The notes under the pieces were generated by a model. That model ran no database searches and was not told the DNA's origin. It was given only the letters and a program-made list of their open reading frames with translations. From NCBI GenBank assembly GCA_031549085.1, contig JAVBQL010000012.1:7087-71086 (forward strand): 64,000 nucleotides of DNA, written 5' to 3'. The translations under genes were made by a program, and so were the position numbers. The stretch is from JAVBQL01 sp031549085 (GTDB taxonomy: Bacteria > Spirochaetota > GWE2-31-10 > MWDO01). Below are positions 54,822 through 63,154 of this stretch, in pieces; the stretch's first letter is position 1, and every line of letters begins with the position of its first letter.

Positions 54822-55289
54822 ATGGACAATAGTAAAAAAAGAAGTGCATTGATTAATGCTGTTACTCAAGTTTTTGGTAAGATGGCTTTGATAGAGGTAT
54901 TGAATGATGATCAGACATTTGAGGCTATGAAATTTGACCATTTTGTTTCTATTAATCTAATTGAACCTTTTCCTGGCATTATAAATATGCATATGTCAAA
55001 TGATTTGAAAAAAGTTATAGTTGGAAATATATGGGGAGATCCAAATGAGACAGATTTGGAAAATGATTGTATAAAAGAGATTCTAAACATATTAACTGGA
55101 AGGTTTTTTGTCTACTATCTAGGAAGACAAGTTCAGTATAAAATTGACCTTCCTAAAAATGTTGGAAGTGATCTATTTAAAAATAGAACAGATTTTGGAA
55201 GGGTGTTCTTTTCTGCTAATATAGATTCTCCAGATAAAGTATTTAAAGTTGAATATAGAATTGTAGACCAAAAAAACGGTGGTCAATAA
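54822..55289 (+). CDS. CheX-like phosphatase domain protein
   Basis: A 155-residue cytoplasmic protein resembling CheX/CheC-family chemotaxis phosphatases. The diagnostic E-x-x-N pair is E86-I-L-N89 followed by G93 (EILNILTG), after a predicted strand-rich PFPGIINMHM region. CheX removes phosphate from CheY-P in spirochaetes, but here no chemotaxis gene is nearby, so its target is uncertain. I chose the ATG at 54822, eight bases after AGGAG. A 26-residue upstream extension is open but overlaps the promoter. It leads into the yraN-like gene 12 bases downstream. Confidence 0.65.
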   Translation: MDNSKKRSALINAVTQVFGKMALIEVLNDDQTFEAMKFDHFVSINLIEPFPGIINMHMSNDLKKVIVGNIWGDPNETDLENDCIKEILNILTGRFFVYYLGRQVQYKIDLPKNVGSDLFKNRTDFGRVFFSANIDSPDKVFKVEYRIVDQKNGGQ

Positions 55290-55301
55290 TTAAAGAGTCC
55301 T

Positions 55302-55667
55302 ATGAATAATAGGGAGTTTGGTAGTGTTGGTGAAGAGATAGCCTCCAGTTTTCTGGAGGCTAATGGTATTGAAATAGTAAGAAGGAATTATTTTACTGAT
55401 TTTGGCGAGATAGATATAATAGGAATTGAAAAAAAGACGATAATTTTTATTGAAGTGAAACTTCGAAAGTCTTTTAAATACGGCAAACCTATTGAATCTA
55501 TCAGCCAAAAGAAATTAGAAAGAATTAAGAATTCGATATCTATATTTCTTTCTGATAATAAGTTATTTGATAATTATGATTGCAGGTTTGATGTTATATG
55601 CTTGACTTATTCCAAAGAAAATGACACATTTAAAGTGGATTGGTTAAAAAACCAATTGTTTTCTTGA
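55302..55667 (+). CDS. YraN/UPF0102 family nuclease-fold protein
   Basis: A 121-residue protein of the UPF0102 family, which has an Endonuclease/Holliday-resolvase-like fold. The opening GEEIASSFLEANGIEIVRRNY and the core FGEIDIIG...IIFIEVKLR (E-I-D and E-V-K) are the family signature. Its biological role is not established. It follows the CheX-like gene by 12 bases. Confidence 0.88.
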   Translation: MNNREFGSVGEEIASSFLEANGIEIVRRNYFTDFGEIDIIGIEKKTIIFIEVKLRKSFKYGKPIESISQKKLERIKNSISIFLSDNKLFDNYDCRFDVICLTYSKENDTFKVDWLKNQLFS

Positions 55668-55698
55668 ATGCTATTTTTTATTAGAGGTATTATTTAAC

Positions 55699-55833
55699 AT
55701 GGTGAAAAAAGCAAGGCCAAGAAATCCTAAAAGGATAAAAGAGCTAAAGATCAAAATATGTACTAATGAGTATCTGCAATTAGCTATTTCAAGAATTGCA
55801 ATGTTGTTATCTGAGGAGATTTTAGGTTTGTGA
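55699..55833 (+). CDS. Small conserved-looking 44-residue basic protein
   Basis: A short open frame from ATG 55699 to TGA 55831-55833. It opens MVKKARPRNPKR, contains one cysteine, and has a C-terminal amphipathic helix (LQLAISRIAMLLSEEIL). The stop overlaps the GTG start of the next gene as GTGA, the classic sign of coupled translation, which is the main evidence it is real. It sits in the yraN to miaB operon. No family is recognised; a ribosomal or RNA-binding role would be speculation. Confidence 0.6.
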   Translation: MVKKARPRNPKRIKELKIKICTNEYLQLAISRIAMLLSEEILGL

Positions 55834-56357
55834 TAGAAAAAAATAGTCGATTTTCTGATAAGAAAAGAGGAGATAGAAGATCTGGTAATAAGAACAGAGA
55901 GATAAAATCTTCTACTTTCAAATCAGTTTCTACAAATATAAAAGGTTCAAATAAAACTAGCGGCAGTAATAATAAAAACAGTGGGTTCAACAATAATAAA
56001 AAGATTGAGACTCCTCAAACTGTTAAAATTATTACTGTAAAACGTGAAGAGAAATCCGCTCAAAGAAATTCAAGACTGAAACCTATTTATAAGATAAATT
56101 CATTATCATCTGTTACATGTAGTATTTGTGGCAAGGTGATAAATAATATGAGTAGTTCAATATCTGATAATAATAGAGATGAGTGTTACCATTTTGAGTG
56201 TGTAACCAACCTATTAAGAAAGAAATTGGACATAAAACCAAATCAAAGATTAACATATCTAGGAAGTTTAAACTTTGGTGTTATTGAAGATAATAAAGAT
56301 GTTAATGCTAAAGTGAAATTCTCTATTAAACAAAAAGTTCAATTCGTTCGTGATTAA
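55830..56357 (+). CDS. Low-complexity basic protein with C-terminal zinc-finger-like domain
   Basis: A 175-residue protein with a GTG start overlapping the preceding stop. Residues 1-90 are Lys/Asn/Ser-rich and probably disordered. Residues about 92-175 contain C97-x-x-C100, then C119, H121 and C124 (CYHFEC), arranged like a small zinc ribbon. It resembles uncharacterised spirochaete proteins next to miaB-type genes in layout, from memory only. A role in RNA binding is plausible given the basic tail and neighbours but not shown. Confidence 0.65.
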   Translation: MIEKNSRFSDKKRGDRRSGNKNREIKSSTFKSVSTNIKGSNKTSGSNNKNSGFNNNKKIETPQTVKIITVKREEKSAQRNSRLKPIYKINSLSSVTCSICGKVINNMSSSISDNNRDECYHFECVTNLLRKKLDIKPNQRLTYLGSLNFGVIEDNKDVNAKVKFSIKQKVQFVRD

Positions 56358-56363
56358 AGCTTA

Positions 56364-57671
56364 ATGAATAATAATAAATTCTTTATCGAGACATATGGGT
56401 GTCAGATGAACATCACAGAGTCTCTATCTCTATCTGAAGCAATGAAAAGGAGCGGATTTGAATTATCAAACTCTCCTCTTAAAGCTAATATAATCATTAT
56501 AAATACCTGCTCTGTAAGAAAAACTGCTGAAAATAGGATTTGGGGTAGGGCTGGCTACTATAAAAAAATGAAAGAGAAGAGAGAGCTTATCCTTATTGTT
56601 ATGGGTTGTATGGCAGAGAGAGTTGGAGAAGAGTTCTTAAAAAAAGTAAAGGCTGTTGATGCTGTTGTTGGGACCTTTCATAAAGATAAGATCCCTTCAA
56701 TAATAGAGTCTCATCGTAAGGGAGAGAGAGTTCTATTTGTTGGTGAAAGTAATATTGTTTTTAATAGCTCCTTTCCAAGTGAAATAAATCCAAAAAAAGC
56801 ATATGTAAGTATTAGTCATGGCTGTAATAACTTTTGCAGCTACTGTATTGTTCCATACATTCGAGGCAGAGAGATCTCCCGAAGTTCAAAAGAGATAGTA
56901 GATGATATAAATAACCTTGTATCAAATGGTGTTGTCTCTGTGACTTTGCTTGGACAGAATGTAAACTCATATGGCAATGACACTAAAGATATTAATTTTG
57001 TTGAACTATTAAAAAGAGTGGAGACTGAAACTGATATTAAATGGATAAAATATCTATCAAGTCATCCTAAAGATTTTAATGAGACTTTGATTGATTATGT
57101 AGCTCAAAGTAATAAAGTCTCTGGCTGGCTACATCTTGCTCTTCAGTCTGGCTCCAACAAAATATTATCAAAAATGAATAGAAAATATACAAGAGAGGAG
57201 TATCTATCAAGAATAGATAAATTCAAAAAAAGTATGCCAGTTAGTAATATAACAACTGATATTATAGTTGGATTTTGTGGCGAAACAGAAGAGGATTTTA
57301 ATGATACTATGGAGCTTGTTAAAGAGGTAAAATTTAATGATGCTTTTACATATAAGTATAATGAGAGAGAAAATACCTTTGCAACCAACAATTTAGTAGA
57401 TGATGTCCCTGATGATGTGAAGCTCTCAAGATTATCTATGTTGATTGATACCCAAAGAGCCATATCAGTTGAGAAAAAGAGAGAGCTTATTGGTAAAAAA
57501 ATAGAGGTAATATCTGAAAGGTGGAGTAAAAAAGAGGATAATCAAATTTTAGGTGTCTCAAAAGAGGATTTTATGGTTGTATACAATGGAGAGACACTAA
57601 AAGATGAAATAGAGAAGGTTGAAATAGTTGGACTAAATGGTTCTACTTTAATTGGAGAGGTTATTGAATAA
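56364..57671 (+). CDS. miaB: tRNA-2-methylthio-N6-dimethylallyladenosine synthase
   Basis: A 435-residue radical-SAM methylthiotransferase modifying A37 of tRNAs. The N-terminal UPF0004 domain supplies three cluster cysteines (C13, C49, C82), the radical-SAM C154-x3-C158-x2-C161 is in GCNNFCSYC, and a C-terminal TRAM domain follows from about 375. YGCQMN at the start and HLALQSGSN near 255 are MiaB marks. It begins six bases after the zinc-finger-like gene and is followed by a terminator. Confidence 0.94.
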   Translation: MNNNKFFIETYGCQMNITESLSLSEAMKRSGFELSNSPLKANIIIINTCSVRKTAENRIWGRAGYYKKMKEKRELILIVMGCMAERVGEEFLKKVKAVDAVVGTFHKDKIPSIIESHRKGERVLFVGESNIVFNSSFPSEINPKKAYVSISHGCNNFCSYCIVPYIRGREISRSSKEIVDDINNLVSNGVVSVTLLGQNVNSYGNDTKDINFVELLKRVETETDIKWIKYLSSHPKDFNETLIDYVAQSNKVSGWLHLALQSGSNKILSKMNRKYTREEYLSRIDKFKKSMPVSNITTDIIVGFCGETEEDFNDTMELVKEVKFNDAFTYKYNERENTFATNNLVDDVPDDVKLSRLSMLIDTQRAISVEKKRELIGKKIEVISERWSKKEDNQILGVSKEDFMVVYNGETLKDEIEKVEIVGLNGSTLIGEVIE

Positions 57672-57692
57672 CCTCACGCGCGTGGAGTTTTT
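57672..57692 (+). terminator. GC-rich hairpin terminator after miaB
   Basis: CCTCACGCGCGTGGAG forms a short stem (CTCAC with GTG-G-AG, one bulged G) and is followed by TTTTTAATT. It contains the 10-base palindrome CACGCGCGTG, strikingly GC-rich for this AT-rich window. Confidence 0.5.
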
Positions 57693-57729
57693 AATTAAAT
57701 AATATTTATAAAAAAAGTATATAATTTTA

Positions 57730-57757
57730 TTGATTTTTAATTTTTTTTTTGTATAAT
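57730..57757 (+). promoter_or_regulatory. potABCD promoter
   Basis: TTGATT (57730-57735), a 16-base spacer made mostly of T's, and an exact TATAAT (57752-57757). The T-tract of ten bases in the spacer may modulate strength. The start point near 57764 leaves a leader of about 27 bases before the GTG at 57791. Confidence 0.6.
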
Positions 57758-57790
57758 CGCATTCAATTATTTTTTGGAGAATATAATCAA

Positions 57791-58909
57791 GTGATTGGTG
57801 GAAAGGTAACTGTAAATAATATAAACAAAAAATTTGGAGATTTTCAAGTTTTAGATAACATAAATCTTCAAATAAACCCAGGGGAGTTCTTTTCTCTTCT
57901 TGGTCCTTCTGGCTGTGGCAAGACTACATTGCTTAGAATAATTGCTGGTTTTGAGACACCAACCACTGGAGAGCTTCTCCTTGATGGGTATGATCTCATA
58001 AAAGTTCACCCTAATAAGAGACCTGTGAATACTATCTTTCAAAACTATGCTCTTTTTCCTCATCTCACTGTATATGAAAACGTTGCTTTCCCTTTACGGT
58101 TGAGAAAAATAGATGGGAAAAAAATTAAAGAGTCAACAATACAAGATAAGGTGGAAGAGTATCTAGGTTTAGTAAAATTGACAGAGCATCAAAAGAAGTA
58201 TCCTGCCCAAATGTCTGGAGGGCAGAGACAGCGTGTTGCAATAGCTCGTGCATTGATAAACAATCCTAGAGTTTTACTGCTTGATGAGCCTCTAAGTGCG
58301 CTTGATGCAAAGCTTAGACATCAGCTATTGATAGATTTAGATGCCATTCATGATAAAGTTGGAATTACATTTATATATGTAACACATGATCAGCAGGAGG
58401 CTTTGAGTGTATCGGATAGAATTGCAGTAATGAAAGATGGGGTAGTTTTACAGGTTGGAACACCGTCAGAGATATATGAGTTCCCAGCAGATATGTTTGT
58501 CGCAAACTTTATTGGTGAGACAAATATTCTTGAAGGCAAGATAACCGAAGTAGACATGGAAAATAGTGTCGCAACAATGAATGAGAAGACTCTTAATGAA
58601 TTAACAATATGTCCTGAAAAAGATATAAAGGTAGATGATGTCATAAAGATAGCAATAAGACCTGAAAAGATAAGAATATCAAAGACACACCCTGAAAAAA
58701 TAAAAAATGTTAATATACTAAAAGGTTTTGTTGATGAGGTGATATATACAGGATTTCAGTCAAGATACTATGTAAAAGTAGATAATATTTTGTTTAAAGT
58801 AATAAAACAGCATATAAAGTACTATATGGACGAAGTTCCTATAAATTGGAAAGATGAGGTCTATATTTGGTGGTATGTTGATGATGAATATATAGTGGAG
58901 ATTGAGTAA
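57791..58909 (+). CDS. potA: Spermidine/putrescine ABC transporter ATPase
   Basis: A 372-residue ABC ATPase. The Walker A motif is GPSGCGKTT, the Q-loop is FQNYALFPHLTVYENVAF, the signature is MSGGQRQR, Walker B is VLLLDEPLSALD and the H-loop is VTHDQQEAL; a TOBE-type domain makes up the last 100 residues. I place the start at the GTG at 57791 preceded by GGAGA. The longer frame starts at a TTG that overlaps the -10 box and so cannot be translated from this transcript. potB follows by four bases. Confidence 0.92.
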   Translation: MIGGKVTVNNINKKFGDFQVLDNINLQINPGEFFSLLGPSGCGKTTLLRIIAGFETPTTGELLLDGYDLIKVHPNKRPVNTIFQNYALFPHLTVYENVAFPLRLRKIDGKKIKESTIQDKVEEYLGLVKLTEHQKKYPAQMSGGQRQRVAIARALINNPRVLLLDEPLSALDAKLRHQLLIDLDAIHDKVGITFIYVTHDQQEALSVSDRIAVMKDGVVLQVGTPSEIYEFPADMFVANFIGETNILEGKITEVDMENSVATMNEKTLNELTICPEKDIKVDDVIKIAIRPEKIRISKTHPEKIKNVNILKGFVDEVIYTGFQSRYYVKVDNILFKVIKQHIKYYMDEVPINWKDEVYIWWYVDDEYIVEIE

Positions 58910-58913
58910 AAGT

Positions 58914-59807
58914 ATGAAAAAAAATGTTGGATTTACCTATACATTGCCGCTGACCATTTGGCTTACTATATTCTTCGCTGTACCAATAATGATTATATTT
59001 GTTGGTTCCTTTCTTAAAAAGAGTACATATGGCGGGTTTGAAGCTCAATTTTCTCTTGATGCCTATATATCACTATTAAACCCTGGTGTAAGAAAAGTAA
59101 TATTAAAAACACTCTTTATAGCAATAGTATCAACCATAATAACAATCTTAATGGCAATTCCAACAGCATATTATATAGCAAGAAGTAAATACAAAAATAT
59201 GTTTCTTTTGCTTATTATAATCCCATTTTGGACTAATTTTTTGATTAGAGTATTTGCATGGATGACAATACTTGGAAATAATGGACTCATTAATAATATG
59301 CTATTAAGTATTGGTTTTATATCAAAGCCTTTGCAGCTCCTTAATAATCAGTGGGCTGTTATTCTGCTTATGATATACACATATTTGCCTTTTGCAATTT
59401 TACCGCTCTATACAACCATAGAGAAGTTTGATTTTGGTCTGCTTGAGGCTGCACGTGATTTAGGTGCTACAAAATTTCAGGCTTTCTATAAGATTCTGAT
59501 CCCAGGTATAATACCGGGTATTACAACAGCAGTTCTATTTACATTTATTCCTGTTTTTGGAAACTTTGCTATACCTGATATTGTTGGTGGTAAAGACTCA
59601 GTTATGATTGGTAATTTAATAAATAGTCAGCTGAAAGTTGTTAAAAATTATCCTTTTGCATCATCTCTATCTGTTACACTAACCCTTGTTACTACAATCG
59701 CAGTATTCATGTTTATGCAGATAACAAAATTAAAGAGAGATAGAATCCATGACAAAAACAAAGTTGTTGAGGATTCAAAAAGATTTATGAAAATGAGTAA
59801 GGTGTAA
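58914..59807 (+). CDS. potB: Spermidine/putrescine ABC transporter permease PotB
   Basis: A 297-residue inner-membrane permease with six hydrophobic helices. The cytoplasmic EAA loop reads EAARDLGATKFQAFYKI followed by PGIIPGI, the contact point with PotA. The ATG at 58914 is chosen over a TTG inside the potA stop region. potC starts six bases downstream. Confidence 0.92.
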   Translation: MKKNVGFTYTLPLTIWLTIFFAVPIMIIFVGSFLKKSTYGGFEAQFSLDAYISLLNPGVRKVILKTLFIAIVSTIITILMAIPTAYYIARSKYKNMFLLLIIIPFWTNFLIRVFAWMTILGNNGLINNMLLSIGFISKPLQLLNNQWAVILLMIYTYLPFAILPLYTTIEKFDFGLLEAARDLGATKFQAFYKILIPGIIPGITTAVLFTFIPVFGNFAIPDIVGGKDSVMIGNLINSQLKVVKNYPFASSLSVTLTLVTTIAVFMFMQITKLKRDRIHDKNKVVEDSKRFMKMSKV

Positions 59808-59813
59808 ATATAT

Positions 59814-60617
59814 ATGTCAAATAGAGAGAAGTTTTTAGATCAAAAAAGAGTACCCAAATTTTCAAAATATCCATTTATACTTACAATGATCTTTTTTTAT
59901 CTTCCTTTATTAATATTAGTAATATTCTCTTTTAATGTCTCAAAGAGCACAAAATGGGAGGGAGCATCTTTAATATGGTATAAAAAGCTACTGTTTGATT
60001 CTCCAGATTTGTGGCGTGCTTTTCTAAATACTATTATCATAGCAATATCAAGTGCTCTCCTCTCTACTATTATAGGCACATTGGGAGCTATTGGTCTATA
60101 TTGGTATAAGTTTAAGATAAAAAAATATGTTCAAACTATATCATATTTGCCTTTGGTTTTGCCAGAAATAATAATTGGTGTTGCCCTATTGATGTTTTTT
60201 TCAAGGATTCATGTCAGTTTAGGGCTTCACACTGTTTTAATAGCCCACGTAACATTTAATTTGCCATATGTTATATTTATTGTAATGGCGAGGCTGGCAG
60301 AGTTTGACTATTCTGTTATAGAAGCAGCATATGACCTTGGTGCAAGAGAGAGAGATGCTTTGATTAAAGTTATAATACCAATGTGTATGCCAGGTATTAT
60401 TTCAGCCTTTTTAATAGCAGCAACCCTCTCATTGGATGATTTTGTAATAACATTCTTTGTTACAGGGCCAGGTGCTGCAACTCTTCCAATACATATCTAT
60501 TCTATGCTTAGATTTGGTGTATCTCCAGTTATAAATGCACTCTCTGTCGTGCTTTTAACAGGAAGTATAATATTAGCAATTGCATCTAAGAGAATGTATA
60601 AGTATATGTTCTCTTAA
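59814..60617 (+). CDS. potC: Spermidine/putrescine ABC transporter permease PotC
   Basis: A 267-residue permease with six predicted helices and the EAA loop EAAYDLGARERDALIKV followed by PMCMPGI. The LDDFVITFFVTGPGAATLP segment after it is typical of PotC. It pairs with PotB to form the channel. potD follows by 39 bases with its own ribosome-binding site. Confidence 0.93.
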   Translation: MSNREKFLDQKRVPKFSKYPFILTMIFFYLPLLILVIFSFNVSKSTKWEGASLIWYKKLLFDSPDLWRAFLNTIIIAISSALLSTIIGTLGAIGLYWYKFKIKKYVQTISYLPLVLPEIIIGVALLMFFSRIHVSLGLHTVLIAHVTFNLPYVIFIVMARLAEFDYSVIEAAYDLGARERDALIKVIIPMCMPGIISAFLIAATLSLDDFVITFFVTGPGAATLPIHIYSMLRFGVSPVINALSVVLLTGSIILAIASKRMYKYMFS

Positions 60618-60656
60618 AAATAAAAAAAGTTTTTAAAAAAAAGGAGAAAAAGTTTT

Positions 60657-61682
60657 ATGAAAAGATATTTTTTTATTTTCATAACTATTTTAGTGGTTTT
60701 GTCTAGTTGTAAGTCATCAAAAAAAGAGTCTCTCTATTTCTACAATTGGACCTATTATATTCCAAAGGATGTTATAACAGACTTTGAAAAAGAGTATAAT
60801 ATAAAAGTTATTGAGGATCAATTTGCTTCTAATGAGGAGATGTTTGCAAAGCTAAAGGCTGGTGCAAAAGGGTATGATTTAACATTGCCTTCAGGTGACT
60901 ATGTCTCTATAATGATTAAAGAGAATATGTTGCAAGAGATCAACAAAGAGCTTATCCCAAATTATCAATATATAGATCCAGCAATGATTGAGAAGATAAC
61001 CTTTGATGCTGGTACAAGATATAGTACACCATATATGGCTGCTGCAAGCGGTGTTGCTGTTAATACAGACTATGTGAAAGATTATCCTCATAGCATGGAT
61101 ATCTTCCTTAGATCTGACCTAAATGGTAGAATGTCACTATTAGATGATATGAGAGAGGTTTTAGGCTTTGCTTTGAAAAGACTAGGGTACTCTGTAAATA
61201 CAATAGATAAAGATGAGCTTAATCAAGCAAAAGATCTTGTTTTAAAATGGAAAAAGAATATTCAAAAATTTGATTCAGAAGCATTTGCCAAGAGTTTTTC
61301 ATCTGGTGATTTCTGGGTTGTTCAAGGCTACTCTGAAGCAATTTTTATAGAGATTGAAAATGAGGCTCAAAGAGAGAAGGTTGACTTCTTTATTCCTGCA
61401 GAGGGTGGTCCTATGTATATGGATAGTTTTGTAATACTAAAAGATGCCAAAAACGTTGAGAATGCACACAAATTTATAAATTATATACTTAAGCCAGAGG
61501 TATATGCTAGAATAGTTGACTATCTAATCCTTCCTGGTATTAACACAGAGGCAAACAAATATAGAACAACAACTCCAACCTATACACTTGATGATCTAAA
61601 AAAATGTGAATTCAAAGATGATCTAGGTGAGAATATTGAACTTTACAATAGTGTTTGGGAGAGTATTAGGATAGGGGACTAA
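60657..61682 (+). CDS. potD: Spermidine/putrescine-binding lipoprotein PotD
   Basis: A 341-residue solute-binding protein anchored by a lipobox (VLSSC, Cys18). The mature protein opens LYFYNWTYYIPKDVITDFEKEY, the typical PotD/PotF start, and carries the polyamine-site features AGAKGYDLTLPSGDYVS and WVVQGYSEA. Being a lipoprotein suits a diderm or spirochaete periplasm. AAAGGAG precedes the ATG. It is the last gene of the pot operon. Confidence 0.92.
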   Translation: MKRYFFIFITILVVLSSCKSSKKESLYFYNWTYYIPKDVITDFEKEYNIKVIEDQFASNEEMFAKLKAGAKGYDLTLPSGDYVSIMIKENMLQEINKELIPNYQYIDPAMIEKITFDAGTRYSTPYMAAASGVAVNTDYVKDYPHSMDIFLRSDLNGRMSLLDDMREVLGFALKRLGYSVNTIDKDELNQAKDLVLKWKKNIQKFDSEAFAKSFSSGDFWVVQGYSEAIFIEIENEAQREKVDFFIPAEGGPMYMDSFVILKDAKNVENAHKFINYILKPEVYARIVDYLILPGINTEANKYRTTTPTYTLDDLKKCEFKDDLGENIELYNSVWESIRIGD

Positions 61683-61723
61683 ATCTCTTTTAATTCTCCT
61701 AAAATCAAAAAAATAATACTTTT

Positions 61724-61754
61724 TTGTAGAAAATTATTAAAAATGTGTTATAAC
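61724..61754 (+). promoter_or_regulatory. Candidate pgk promoter
   Basis: TTGTAG (61724-61729), a 19-base spacer and TATAAC (61749-61754), a suboptimal spacing. It lies about 40 bases before the pgk ATG and would allow pgk expression separate from potD. Confidence 0.35.
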
Positions 61755-61793
61755 TAATAAAAATGTTCTATTTAAATTCTTAAGGAGAGCAAT

Positions 61794-63059
61794 ATGATAG
61801 CTAAAAAGACAGTTAGAGACATTGATTTGACAGGAAAAAGAGTTATAATGAGAGTAGACTTTAATGTTCCTATTAAAAACTCTGTCATACAAGATGATAC
61901 TAGAATAAAGGCTGCTATTCCTACTATAAACTATATATTAGAAAAAAAGCCAAAATATCTAATTTTGATGTCTCACTTAGGAGACCCAAAAAAGGATGCT
62001 AAAAAAGCAAAAGAGAAGGCTGAAAAAAATGGACAAGCTTTTGACGAAGCAGCATACATGAATGGACAACATAAAATGTTGCCTATTGGTGAGCATTTAT
62101 CAAAACTTATAGACAAAAAAGTTCAAGTTGCTCCATCTTGTGTAGGTGATGACACAAAAAAAATGGTAGCTTCTCTTAAAGATGGTGAAATTCTTCTATT
62201 AGAGAATACAAGATTTAATCCAGAAGAGACCTCTGATGATGAGGCTCAAAGAGAGAAATTTGCAAAAGAGCTTGCAAGCTATGCTGATGTATATGTTAAT
62301 GATGCTTTTGGTACAGCTCATAGGGCTCATGCTTCTACAGAGACAATTGCACATTTCCTACCAGCAGTTGCAGGTTTTTTAATGGAAAAAGAGCTAGAAT
62401 TCCTAGAAGAGAAAGTTGTCAAAAATCCAGCAAAACCTTTTGTTGCTATCATTGGTGGAGCTAAGGTTTCCTCAAAAATAACTGTAATAGAGAAACTTTT
62501 TGAAAAAGTAGATAAGATCATTATTGGCGGTGGAATGGCTTTTACCTTCTTTAAAGCAATGGGTAAGGGTGTTGGTACTTCACTATGTGAAGACGATCAG
62601 ATCTCAGTTGCAAAAGAGACTTTAGCAAAAGCAAAAGAGAAGGGTGTTAATGTTATTTTTCAAATTGATGCAATTGTTGCAAAGACCTTTGATAACAACT
62701 CAGAGACTAAAATTGTTGATGTTGATAGTATCCCTGCTGATATGATGGGGTTGGATATTGGTCCAAAATCAATTGACCTATTTACAAAAGAGTTGTCTGA
62801 TGCAAAGACGATATTCTGGAATGGCCCTGTAGGTGTTTTTGAAATGGATAATTTTGCAAAAGGAACACTTGCTATTGCAAACTGTTTAGCATCACTTAAA
62901 GGTGTTACAACTGTTATTGGTGGTGGAGATTCTGTCTCTGCTGTTAATAAAGCTCACGTTGCTGATAAGATGTCTCATATATCAACAGGTGGCGGAGCTT
63001 CTATGGAGCTTGTAGAAGGAAAAGTATTACCTGGTGTTGCTGCTCTTAATGATAGATAA
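61794..63059 (+). CDS. pgk: Phosphoglycerate kinase
   Basis: A 421-residue glycolytic kinase making ATP and 3-phosphoglycerate from 1,3-bisphosphoglycerate. The signature MRVDFNVP, substrate residues SHLGDP, LLENTRFNPEE, VNDAFGTAHRAHAST and the nucleotide loop GGAKVSSKITVI are all present, as is the C-terminal GGGDSVSAV...STGGGASMELVEGK. An insertion near residues 66-93 (KAKEKAEKNGQAFDEAAY) lengthens it compared with the ~395-residue norm. AAGGAG precedes the ATG. Confidence 0.95.
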   Translation: MIAKKTVRDIDLTGKRVIMRVDFNVPIKNSVIQDDTRIKAAIPTINYILEKKPKYLILMSHLGDPKKDAKKAKEKAEKNGQAFDEAAYMNGQHKMLPIGEHLSKLIDKKVQVAPSCVGDDTKKMVASLKDGEILLLENTRFNPEETSDDEAQREKFAKELASYADVYVNDAFGTAHRAHASTETIAHFLPAVAGFLMEKELEFLEEKVVKNPAKPFVAIIGGAKVSSKITVIEKLFEKVDKIIIGGGMAFTFFKAMGKGVGTSLCEDDQISVAKETLAKAKEKGVNVIFQIDAIVAKTFDNNSETKIVDVDSIPADMMGLDIGPKSIDLFTKELSDAKTIFWNGPVGVFEMDNFAKGTLAIANCLASLKGVTTVIGGGDSVSAVNKAHVADKMSHISTGGGASMELVEGKVLPGVAALNDR

Positions 63060-63075
63060 ATTGATAAGATAAATT

Positions 63076-63106
63076 AAAGCCGCCTTTTATTCAGGCGGCT
63101 TTTTTT
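63076..63106 (+). terminator. Rho-independent terminator after pgk
   Basis: GCCGCC and GGCGGC pair perfectly around a nine-base loop, extended by three A-T pairs, and are followed by seven T's. It is the clearest intrinsic terminator in the window. Confidence 0.9.
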
Positions 63107-63154
63107 GTTTTCTTAATTTGGTTAGGAATAGTAAACCTTAAGTTAGCACTATCT

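Noticed and set aside
57741..57750. Ten-base T-tract as a phase-variable contingency locus for potA
   Set aside because: It lies in the promoter spacer, so slippage might tune transcription, but a single T-tract in a T-rich region is weak evidence for phase variation.
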